Origin: a virus
Virus record (IMG/VR): IMGVR_UViG_3300009103_000035
Coordinates: 1 to 59,031 of that record
Reading direction: 5' to 3' (one strand)
DNA: 59,031 nt
Each line of letters starts with the position of its first letter. The first letter of the stretch is position 1. A program made the translations under genes and the position numbers. Below, piece after piece: positions 52,913 to 59,031 of this stretch. Below the pieces are notes generated by a model, which was not told the origin of the DNA, made no database searches, and saw nothing but the letters and a program-made list of their open reading frames with translations.

Positions 52913-53293
52913 TTATTCTTTCCAGCCCTGCTCTTTCAGTAGGGTTTTTATGTCTGGGGGTTGCCAGCCTTCTGGCTTAAGTAGTTTGCCATCAGCTCTG
53001 TTATTTCCAGGGGATTTTGCCATGTTGGTTTTTTGAACTTCCTGCCAGATAGGTTCAATGTCCACCCCTGTTGCAATTGCGGTACCTAGGAGTACGTAAA
53101 TAGAATCTGTTATTGCGTCCACGAATGAAGGGAAATCATTCTCTTCACAAGCTTCCTTAAGCTCTAGTACTTCTTCTTCTACTAGAGCGATTCGTAATTT
53201 CATAGTATCTTCATCAGAAAAACCAGGGTCATCCCCGATTTTTTGTTCAAACTTTTTGTGGAACTGTTCCACGTCCTGTTGCCAGTTATTCAT
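52913..53293 (-). CDS. MazG-like nucleoside triphosphate pyrophosphohydrolase
   Basis: The 126-residue protein has the all-alpha NTP-PPase signature: LVEEEVLELKEA supplies the metal-binding glutamates, and DAITDSIYVLLG supplies the Asp pair of the second helix. A C-terminal segment EVQKTNMAKSPGNNRADGKLLK is typical of the PRA-PH/MazG-like group in phages. It hydrolyses (d)NTPs to monophosphates plus pyrophosphate and could clear non-canonical or alarmone nucleotides. AAGGA lies 6 nt before the ATG. It fits the RNR and PhoH neighbourhood. Confidence 0.85.
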   Translation of the reverse strand: MNNWQQDVEQFHKKFEQKIGDDPGFSDEDTMKLRIALVEEEVLELKEACEENDFPSFVDAITDSIYVLLGTAIATGVDIEPIWQEVQKTNMAKSPGNNRADGKLLKPEGWQPPDIKTLLKEQGWKE

Positions 53294-53302
53294 TATCTAT
53301 CC

Positions 53303-53509
53303 TTAGAGATCTAATAAGTTTTTTTCAATTGCCTCTTCAAGCCAAGCTTGAAATCTTTTATTGGACCATCTCTTTAGTCCTTGTTCTTTTTTAAACCAGA
53401 TTTGAAATTCATCAGGAATATCTAAAACCATTTCTGATGTTCCGTCGTCTAGTTCTTTTACTTCAACAATTTTCAAAGTAAACATTGGTGAATCTTTAGA
53501 TTTTGTCAT
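53303..53509 (-). CDS. Small uncharacterised protein (68 residues)
   Basis: I start at the ATG with GAGG 9 nt upstream, which overlaps the previous stop. An earlier in-frame ATG lacks such a site. The protein is soluble (FTLKIVEVKELDDGTSEMVLDIPDEF, then a basic-acidic helix). The pattern VLDIPDEFQIWFKKEQGLKRWSNKRFQAWLEEAI resembles small phage proteins that have no assigned role. Confidence 0.55.
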   Translation of the reverse strand: MTKSKDSPMFTLKIVEVKELDDGTSEMVLDIPDEFQIWFKKEQGLKRWSNKRFQAWLEEAIEKNLLDL

Positions 53510-53894
53510 CACAGCCGTCCTCGATGTCATTAATAATTGCCTCCCATCTCTTTAAAGATTTATTAGTATTATCTTCGCTAAAATAGGATAGGTAAATAGA
53601 AACTTCTCCTATTTTACCTGGCAAATAAATCTCTAACATTCCAGTTGCTTTTAGCTCTGTAATTTTTTGAATAGGGCTGTAAGCACATGTTTTATGTTCT
53701 ATGTCTAGAGATTTCATCTCCCAGAAAGCGATTTGATTTTCTATTACCTTTAAATAGTCTAAGTAGCCTTGAAATTCAAGCATTAATAAGGGTCGCATAG
53801 AACCCGTATAGCTAAGTAAGCCATTACATATCTCTGCCCACTTACCTTTAATTCTTTGAACAATCTTAAGTTCTTCTTGATTCAAGTGTCTCAT
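53496..53894 (-). CDS. Uncharacterised protein (132 residues)
   Basis: It is a soluble protein, helical in its first half (EELKIVQRIKGKWAEIC...MLEFQGYLDYLKVIENQI) and beta-rich near the end (IYLPGKIGEVSIYLSYFS). No signature is recognised. Its ATG lies within the last codons of the phosphoesterase gene (29-nt overlap), so it is probably translationally coupled to it. Confidence 0.55.
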   Translation of the reverse strand: MRHLNQEELKIVQRIKGKWAEICNGLLSYTGSMRPLLMLEFQGYLDYLKVIENQIAFWEMKSLDIEHKTCAYSPIQKITELKATGMLEIYLPGKIGEVSIYLSYFSEDNTNKSLKRWEAIINDIEDGCDDKI

Positions 53895-55026
53895 CGTTTG
53901 AGTGAGGCCATTCTACGAAGCTAAAGCCCCAGATAGGCTCCTCAGGTGTTACAAAGAAGTAACCCTGTCTAGCTGTATCCTCCTTGCCCATTTGTTCTGC
54001 GAGATCGTCAGGACCACACATGCAGCCATTACACATCACAAAACGTCCGAGCCAGTTTCCTACATGCCACTCATGCCAATGACCATGAACCATAAAATCA
54101 AATTGCTTGCCAGCTATCCATCCAGCAACCTTTTCTCTCATATTGGAGGTTCCTGTATGTTTTACTCCATGGTGATTAGCCATTCCAATTCTATCTTTAA
54201 CTAAGAAGGTTCGGAATGTATCAAAGTTGCAATTCATAATGATTTTATCATCATTATATTTTTTTGCTATCATGCTGACAATCATATAGACAACATTATC
54301 CCAGTTTGTTTTTTCATTGGCAGTCTTACTAACTCTACCATGATTTCCAGGAACTGTTTCTATTCTAACTACAGTATCAGGGAATAAAGCTCTAAACTTT
54401 AATATCATTTCCCAAGTAGATTCTGCACAAACCTGAGTTTGTTCAATTGCAGAGCATTCAATATGATTGTTTTGTGTAGGGTAAATGTCTTCACCTTCAA
54501 CCAGATCTCCTGCTAAAATAACTACGATTTCATCTAAGTCATTAAGTTTACTTGTTTTTAGCTTTAAATTATCTGGAATACTAAGTAATCTTTTCTTAGC
54601 CTCTTCCATATTAAACCACTTAGTATGTTTACCAAAATGAAGGTCAGAAAGTACCAAACATAGAGAAGTCCCATTAGTTTGGGGAGGAATTTTGTGAGTT
54701 AAAGTAGTGTATTCTGTTTGAGCTAAATCAACTAAGCCTTCCAGCCATAGCCTTGCTTTCTCTTTATTTTCTTTTTTCTTTTGAGCTAAGTCTGTCTGTC
54801 CTAATAAAGAACCTGGATTTAGTAATGTTTCAATATTATTTTCAAAGTCATCCTCATCAGGTTCGTTTGAGTAAGCATCTCTTAGTTTTTTAATTTTCTT
54901 TTGTAAAGAGTCGTAGGTTCTTTGTGAAGAACCAAAGTAATTACAAAATTCTAAGTAAGCTTCTTTAGTGCTAAGCTCTAAGCATTGAGATAAAATTTCT
55001 ATCTCTTGATCTGTCCAATGTTTCAT
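53866..55026 (-). CDS. HTH plus calcineurin-like metallophosphoesterase
   Basis: The N-terminal ~55 residues are the same helix-turn-helix type as in the nucleases at 45460 and 46825 (KHWTDQEIEILSQCL then YDSLQKKIKKL). A helical linker leads to a metallophosphoesterase with Asp128/His130 (LSDLHFG), AGDLVEGED, Asn228-His229 (PGNHGR) and His314/316/318 (HGHWHEW), the complete two-metal site. The family includes SbcD/Mre11-type nucleases and phosphatases; with a DNA-binding head, a nuclease is the likelier role. It follows a small membrane-protein gene with an ATGA overlap. Confidence 0.85.
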   Translation of the reverse strand: MKHWTDQEIEILSQCLELSTKEAYLEFCNYFGSSQRTYDSLQKKIKKLRDAYSNEPDEDDFENNIETLLNPGSLLGQTDLAQKKKENKEKARLWLEGLVDLAQTEYTTLTHKIPPQTNGTSLCLVLSDLHFGKHTKWFNMEEAKKRLLSIPDNLKLKTSKLNDLDEIVVILAGDLVEGEDIYPTQNNHIECSAIEQTQVCAESTWEMILKFRALFPDTVVRIETVPGNHGRVSKTANEKTNWDNVVYMIVSMIAKKYNDDKIIMNCNFDTFRTFLVKDRIGMANHHGVKHTGTSNMREKVAGWIAGKQFDFMVHGHWHEWHVGNWLGRFVMCNGCMCGPDDLAEQMGKEDTARQGYFFVTPEEPIWGFSFVEWPHSNDETLESRRT

Positions 55027-55211
55027 GAGGATTCCTTTGCCTTTTCATCATCATTAGAAGGTTCAGGAAGTCCTTTGTGGATACAGTATCCAGCACCTGC
55101 AAGAATAAATAATGGCCAAGCATGTATAAATAAATATAAAATGCCTACCCCAATTGAAATTCCAATTCCTAATGAGATTAAGTTAAAATTAAAGTTATTG
55201 TCTTTGTCCAT
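55023..55211 (-). CDS. Small membrane protein (62 residues)
   Basis: There are one or two hydrophobic helices between about residues 11 and 46 (LISLGIGISIGVGILYLFI and PLFILAGAGYCI), with polar ends rich in Asn and Glu. The start lies inside the last codons of the polymerase gene (17-nt overlap), and its stop overlaps the start of the phosphoesterase (ATGA). No family is recognised. Confidence 0.55.
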   Translation of the reverse strand: MDKDNNFNFNLISLGIGISIGVGILYLFIHAWPLFILAGAGYCIHKGLPEPSNDDEKAKESS

Positions 55212-57834
55212 TTTTTATATGGTCCAGTTTAGTTATAAAGTTTTCAATATTATCAATTGCAAAAGAATACAAGGGGTTGAATTTTGTTTTGTCTTTAGCA
55301 ATAAACGTTAAACAAACTTCACTTGTTGAGCCTTTATATTCCTTTACTAAATTGATAATTTTTTCCATATGTTCAATTGGGCATTCAATAACTGTTTTGC
55401 TTGCAGTGTCTAATGATTCTAACTCTAATGGTTGTATTTTTTCAATGATAAATTTAGTTATTTTTTCATTTTCTGTACTAGTAACCTCTGTTGAGCCAAT
55501 AAAGACCAAGGGTACACCTTCTTGTAAGTGCTCCTTGCATCTTGTATAGTTCCGAGGAAAACAGACTGCTTCAATACTTCCCGTAAGATCTTCTAAAACA
55601 AAAAAGGCCATTTGTTTTTTAGATTTAGTTGTAATCTCTTTTATATTTGTAATTACTGCACCAAGATTAACTTTAATTTTGCCGGTAAATTCTTTTAAAG
55701 AATCTATACTAAAGAAATTTTTAGAATAATTTTTTGGATCAAAATTTCCAAGAGGATGATTTGTTATATAAAACCCAAGTAACTCATATTCAGCTTGATA
55801 TAATTCTTTTTCACTTAGCTCTGGAAGACAATTAATTTCTGGAAACTCAGGTTCTTCTGGCATAACTGGAAGCTTAAAGGGCTTTAATGTTTTGCCTTTA
55901 TCAGATAGTATTCCATTCTCAATATCATTTAGACGTTTATTAAATGCCTCTAATTTACGATGATAGGTCTCCATTTTTCTTTCATAGGATTTTTGATTTT
56001 TTCTGTAATCCCAGACAAGAGTAATGGCCTCTAACAAAGAGGCTCTACTTCTACCTAAAGAGTCGAAACAACCTGACTTAACTAATGATTCAATTTTTAG
56101 CTTGTTGATAACAGAAAGGTCTACTCGCTGAGAGAAATCTTCAAAGTTTTTAAAAGGATTCCCTTCTCTCTCCTGCATGATTGTGGCAACGGGAGTTTCT
56201 CCGAGGTTCTTAATGGGGCTTAATCCAAAGCGAATGTTATCATCACCATCAACATAAAATAAATTTTTACTTTTATTGATATCTGGAGGCAGAACATTAA
56301 TCCCTATGCGACGACACTCTGCCAAGCACTTAATCATCTCATCTCTGTTGCCAGATTCAGAGATCATTACTGCACACATAAATTCTCTTGGATAATGAGT
56401 CTTTAACCATGCAGTTTGATATGTAATGTAAGCATAAGCTGCAGCGTGACTCTTATTAAATGCATAGTCACTAAAGGCAACGATATCATCCCAGATTTTA
56501 TTAGCCTTATCTAGTGGATAACCGTTAGCTTCCCAGCCTTTTTTAAAGGCTTCTTCTTGTTCTTTAAGGGTGTCGGTTTCTTTTTTTCCGATGGCACGTC
56601 TGAGAAGATCAGCATCGGCCATACTAAAACCAGCAAGCTGTTTAACAATTTCAAGGACTTGCTCCTGATAAATAATCCATCCAGCTGTAGGTTGTAGAAT
56701 GGGTTCTAGTTCTGGAATTAAATATTTTGGCTCACTATTGCCTGCTCTAATATCAAGATAGGTTTCTTTATAATCAGATCCTAAAGGACCAGGACGATAA
56801 ATAGCAACCAAGGCAATAAGATCTTCAAGACAATCCGGTCTAATCTGAACAAGAAGGTCTCTCATACCAGAGCTTGCTTCTAATTGGAAGACTCCAGTTG
56901 CATTACCTTGCCTTAGGTTCTTGTAAGTTTCAGGATCGTTGAGATCAATAGAATCAATAGTAAAATCTCCCACGTTGTCATGTCGTTCCTTAATTAAATC
57001 AACACATCTGTGGATTTTACTTAGAGCATCTAGTCCTAGGAAATCAAACTTGATCAGACCATACTGTTCAATGTTTTTCATTTCCCACTGAGTGGTTACT
57101 TCTCCACTCCTACCTAAGAATAGAGGTACAGTATTGTGCAAGGAATCATTTGAGATAACAATTCCAGATGCATGTACCCCGGAACTGGAGATAATATCTT
57201 CCAGCTTACAAGCCCAGCGTAATGTTTCACCTTCAGGTCCATTTGATTTACTATATTGTCCTAATTTTTTAACTTTTTCAATTGAAGTTTCTAATTTTTG
57301 TGGCTTACCATGAATAGGTTCTAGCAATAATCTAGAAAGCTCATCACCTACAGAGTAAGGATGTCCTAATGTTCTTGCAACATTTCTTACCGCAGCCTTG
57401 GCTCTTTGTAAATTAAATGTTCCAATGTGGGCAACACGGTCGTCACCATATTTTTGAGTAACATAATCTATAACCCTATCTCGATATCGTTTCTCGAAAT
57501 CAACATCAATATCAGGCATAGATAAACGAGCAGGATTTAGAAAACGTTCGAAAATTAACCCGAGTTTTATAGGGTCTAAGTTTGTAATCCCCAAACAATA
57601 ACAACAGAGACTACCAGCTCCTGATCCTCGACCAGGACCAACATAGATATCGTTTTCTTTTGCCCAGTTAATAAAGTCTTGAACAATTAGGAAGTATCCA
57701 GAGTACCCCATCTTATGAATGACAGAGATCTCATAATTCAACCTATCTATATACTCTTGATCTGTATGTAAATTTTTATTTTTTAATCCGCTTAAGCATT
57801 TGAATTTAAAATAGTTATCAAGAGTTCTCCCCAT
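55195..57834 (-). CDS. dnaE: DNA polymerase III alpha, polymerase part of a split gene (C-family)
   Basis: The 879-residue protein begins at the junction after the PHP domain (a DNYFKFKCLSGLKNK-type start) and carries the whole catalytic part. VGPGRGSGAGS comes first, then LNPARLSMPDIDVDF with Asp108 and Asp110, and KFDFLGLDALS with the third catalytic Asp264, followed by helix-hairpin-helix and an OB fold near the C-terminus (VNLGAVITNIKEI...FVLEDLTGSIEAVCF). It lacks the PHP domain, which is encoded by a separate gene upstream. C-family polymerases copy chromosomes in bacteria. Its start overlaps the metallopeptidase stop by 17 nt. It probably works as a two-subunit enzyme with the PHP protein. 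Confidence 0.92.
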   Translation of the reverse strand: MGRTLDNYFKFKCLSGLKNKNLHTDQEYIDRLNYEISVIHKMGYSGYFLIVQDFINWAKENDIYVGPGRGSGAGSLCCYCLGITNLDPIKLGLIFERFLNPARLSMPDIDVDFEKRYRDRVIDYVTQKYGDDRVAHIGTFNLQRAKAAVRNVARTLGHPYSVGDELSRLLLEPIHGKPQKLETSIEKVKKLGQYSKSNGPEGETLRWACKLEDIISSSGVHASGIVISNDSLHNTVPLFLGRSGEVTTQWEMKNIEQYGLIKFDFLGLDALSKIHRCVDLIKERHDNVGDFTIDSIDLNDPETYKNLRQGNATGVFQLEASSGMRDLLVQIRPDCLEDLIALVAIYRPGPLGSDYKETYLDIRAGNSEPKYLIPELEPILQPTAGWIIYQEQVLEIVKQLAGFSMADADLLRRAIGKKETDTLKEQEEAFKKGWEANGYPLDKANKIWDDIVAFSDYAFNKSHAAAYAYITYQTAWLKTHYPREFMCAVMISESGNRDEMIKCLAECRRIGINVLPPDINKSKNLFYVDGDDNIRFGLSPIKNLGETPVATIMQEREGNPFKNFEDFSQRVDLSVINKLKIESLVKSGCFDSLGRSRASLLEAITLVWDYRKNQKSYERKMETYHRKLEAFNKRLNDIENGILSDKGKTLKPFKLPVMPEEPEFPEINCLPELSEKELYQAEYELLGFYITNHPLGNFDPKNYSKNFFSIDSLKEFTGKIKVNLGAVITNIKEITTKSKKQMAFFVLEDLTGSIEAVCFPRNYTRCKEHLQEGVPLVFIGSTEVTSTENEKITKFIIEKIQPLELESLDTASKTVIECPIEHMEKIINLVKEYKGSTSEVCLTFIAKDKTKFNPLYSFAIDNIENFITKLDHIKNGQRQ

Positions 57835-58306
57835 GTCTTTTTCTTTCTAGCTCCTCTAGGAACCAGTTACGCATCCAGGTTTTGGGCCAAGGATATAAAT
57901 AATGTTTTGATAGTAATTTTACAACCCAATCAACATCTGTTTCGTTTTCAATGTTGGCTTCAAGATAAGCTTCTCGTTCAAATTTCCACCGAAAATAAGA
58001 GAACAAGAACGGCAAGGGACATAATAAGTATAAAAATAAGTATAGCGGAACTCCATATTGATTATATTGTTTTACATGTACCATCTCATGCTTAACTATC
58101 TTGTAGTGTCTAATAGATAGTGGAGACTTAACTCCTGTTGGATAGTAAATCTTATTACCAATTGTAGTCCAAAGATTTGTCATAAATGCAGGATAAATCA
58201 AGCCGATAATTCGCATTAACAAAGAATTCTTCTTATTGATAAACTCTACATCTTCATCAATATATCCACCAAATCCCTTTTTAACTCGTAAGGTCACTCT
58301 GCGCAT
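57818..58306 (-). CDS. Membrane HEXXH metallopeptidase-like protein between the two polymerase pieces
   Basis: I choose the ATG with GGAG 8 nt upstream (162 residues); an ATG at 58360 would lengthen the overlap with the PHP gene. The motif KHEMVHVKQ (His73, Glu74, His77) is a zinc-protease HEXXH, and Glu110 or Glu112 in FEREAYLEAN could be the third ligand. Hydrophobic stretches lie at about 29-46 and 85-105. The C-terminus is rich in Trp and basic residues. The gene sits in the linker between the PHP and polymerase domains of an otherwise continuous DnaE and overlaps both. It is not an intein or homing endonuclease by sequence. The family is unknown to me and the substrate cannot be deduced. 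Confidence 0.7.
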   Translation of the reverse strand: MRRVTLRVKKGFGGYIDEDVEFINKKNSLLMRIIGLIYPAFMTNLWTTIGNKIYYPTGVKSPLSIRHYKIVKHEMVHVKQYNQYGVPLYLFLYLLCPLPFLFSYFRWKFEREAYLEANIENETDVDWVVKLLSKHYLYPWPKTWMRNWFLEELERKRHGENS

Positions 58307-59031
58307 TCCCTTTACTCCATTCTCTAAATTGTTCATAGTCTGGTTCTTTAGTGATATCAAAATAAGGCATCTGATATTCTCCTAAAGTAATATTCAGGTT
58401 GCACATCTTAGGAATCTCTAAGGTATTATAAAAAGATTCCTCTGAACCTATTTTTTGAGCGGCTTCAAGCATTTCTTCAGGAGATCTGAGGTAAACACCG
58501 TCACCATATACATCAGTTTTATTACACCCATCTTCGTCACCTTCATACTCATCAAGAGTCTTTTTAAACTGCTGTGCCATGATTAAATTGTGTGCTCGCT
58601 TGTCTTCCTTTGTTAAGAAGTGAGCATCAGCAGTAATAACAAGAGGAATATTTTCTGTTTTAGATGTTTTAATTGCCCAGTTATTAAATTTTTGCTGAGC
58701 TGGCATAATATTATCTTGTATTTCTAGGTACAATCTCCCATCAAAGATATCATAAAGCTTATTTAGTCTTTTTAAGGCAAATTCTTGATAATCATAAGGT
58801 TTTAGTTTTTCATTAACATAATTTTGCATTGCTAAATCGTATTCTTCTTGAGATAACCCTTTTCTTGTGGGTTTTTTAGGGAATCCCTTCTTTGCAATGA
58901 CTCCTCCGAGACAAGCAGTCGTAGCAACAATGCCTTCAGCTCTTGTTTCGAAATGCTTTTCCCAAATTCGTGGTTTATAATAAAAATTATGTAAATTTGC
59001 TTGGTTTGTCATCCAAATAAGATTCTCAAAA
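58281..59031 (-). CDS. dnaE: DNA polymerase III alpha, PHP part of a split gene (5' end outside window)
   Basis: The frame is open to the window edge, so the ATG at 59012 is internal. The visible ~250 residues match the second half of the PHP domain of bacterial DnaE: a CLGGVIAKKG turn, YLEIQDN, IPLVITADAHFLTKEDKRAHNLIM, then a LRSPEEM segment and a cn-type end NITLGEYQMPYF. It ends with a stop just after TKEPDYEQF, exactly where DnaE would run into the polymerase part. In DnaE the PHP domain supports the polymerase structurally and in some lineages proofreads. Here it is a separate protein. Confidence 0.9.
   Translation of the reverse strand, partial: FENLIWMTNQANLHNFYYKPRIWEKHFETRAEGIVATTACLGGVIAKKGFPKKPTRKGLSQEEYDLAMQNYVNEKLKPYDYQEFALKRLNKLYDIFDGRLYLEIQDNIMPAQQKFNNWAIKTSKTENIPLVITADAHFLTKEDKRAHNLIMAQQFKKTLDEYEGDEDGCNKTDVYGDGVYLRSPEEMLEAAQKIGSEESFYNTLEIPKMCNLNITLGEYQMPYFDITKEPDYEQFREWSKGNAQSDLTS

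Noticed and set aside
55006-55311. Plus-strand 101-codon frame opposite the small membrane protein and polymerase end
   Set aside because: It is antisense to three supported minus-strand genes and has no ribosome site.
57818-58306. Intein or group I intron in dnaE
   Set aside because: The inserted frame has its own start, ribosome site and stop, no intein splice motifs (terminal His-Asn plus nucleophile) and no homing nuclease motif. Intron structure could not be tested by eye but is not needed to explain the layout.

Overview
The window is an AT-rich, densely packed stretch of a large tailed double-stranded DNA bacteriophage genome (or a large prophage). Evidence for a phage is the run of very long fibre/adhesin genes with LamG, tail-collar and S74 chaperone modules, small holin- and spanin-like membrane proteins, a peptidoglycan amidase, a fused primase-helicase, PhoH, a class II ribonucleotide reductase and its own bacterial-type DNA polymerase III alpha. 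No terminase, portal or capsid gene lies in the window. Signal peptides, one with a clear lipobox, point to a bacterial host, probably diderm. The MopE-type Cys/Asp repeats in one lipoprotein resemble proteins I associate with myxobacteria and related delta-proteobacterial lineages, but this is only a hint about the host.

Layout. 1-2815 (+): the end of an S74-type fibre protein, two small proteins, an actin/ASKHA-fold ATPase and a small winged-helix-like protein whose start is embedded in palindromes. 2812-5782 (-): an inverted three-gene cassette with its own promoter, coding for a trypsin-like protease with a signal peptide, a MopE-repeat plus von Willebrand A lipoprotein, and a staphylococcal-nuclease-type enzyme. 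5902-37993 (+): two small membrane (lysis-type) proteins, then about 30 kb of eight fibre/adhesin genes (about 10,000 residues, at least 14 LamG-like domains), then a cluster of small genes that includes a 31-residue peptide with 11 cysteines. 38067-48198 (+): DNA metabolism and late functions: a Cas4-like nuclease, primase-helicase, membrane-anchored Holliday-junction-type nuclease, second Cas4-like Fe-S protein, zinc-ribbon proteins, two HTH-nuclease fusions, an amidase and a sigma-like factor. 48182-59031 (-): small proteins, HIT hydrolase, class II RNR, PhoH, MazG-like pyrophosphohydrolase, an HTH-phosphoesterase, and DNA polymerase III alpha split into a PHP piece and a polymerase piece by an HEXXH-type membrane metallopeptidase gene.

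How the parts fit. The (-) block supplies dNTPs (RNR, MazG) and a replicative polymerase that would work with the primase-helicase and nucleases of the (+) block. The sigma-like factor could direct late transcription of the fibre block, whose genes carry strong Shine-Dalgarno sequences and AT-rich upstream elements. The fibre genes share recurring N-terminal modules, which suggests docking sites reused by several different adhesins. The inverted surface cassette, the actin-like ATPase with its small partner, the Cys-rich peptide and the interrupted polymerase are the least ordinary parts. All functions are inferred from sequence patterns read by eye; no database search was run.
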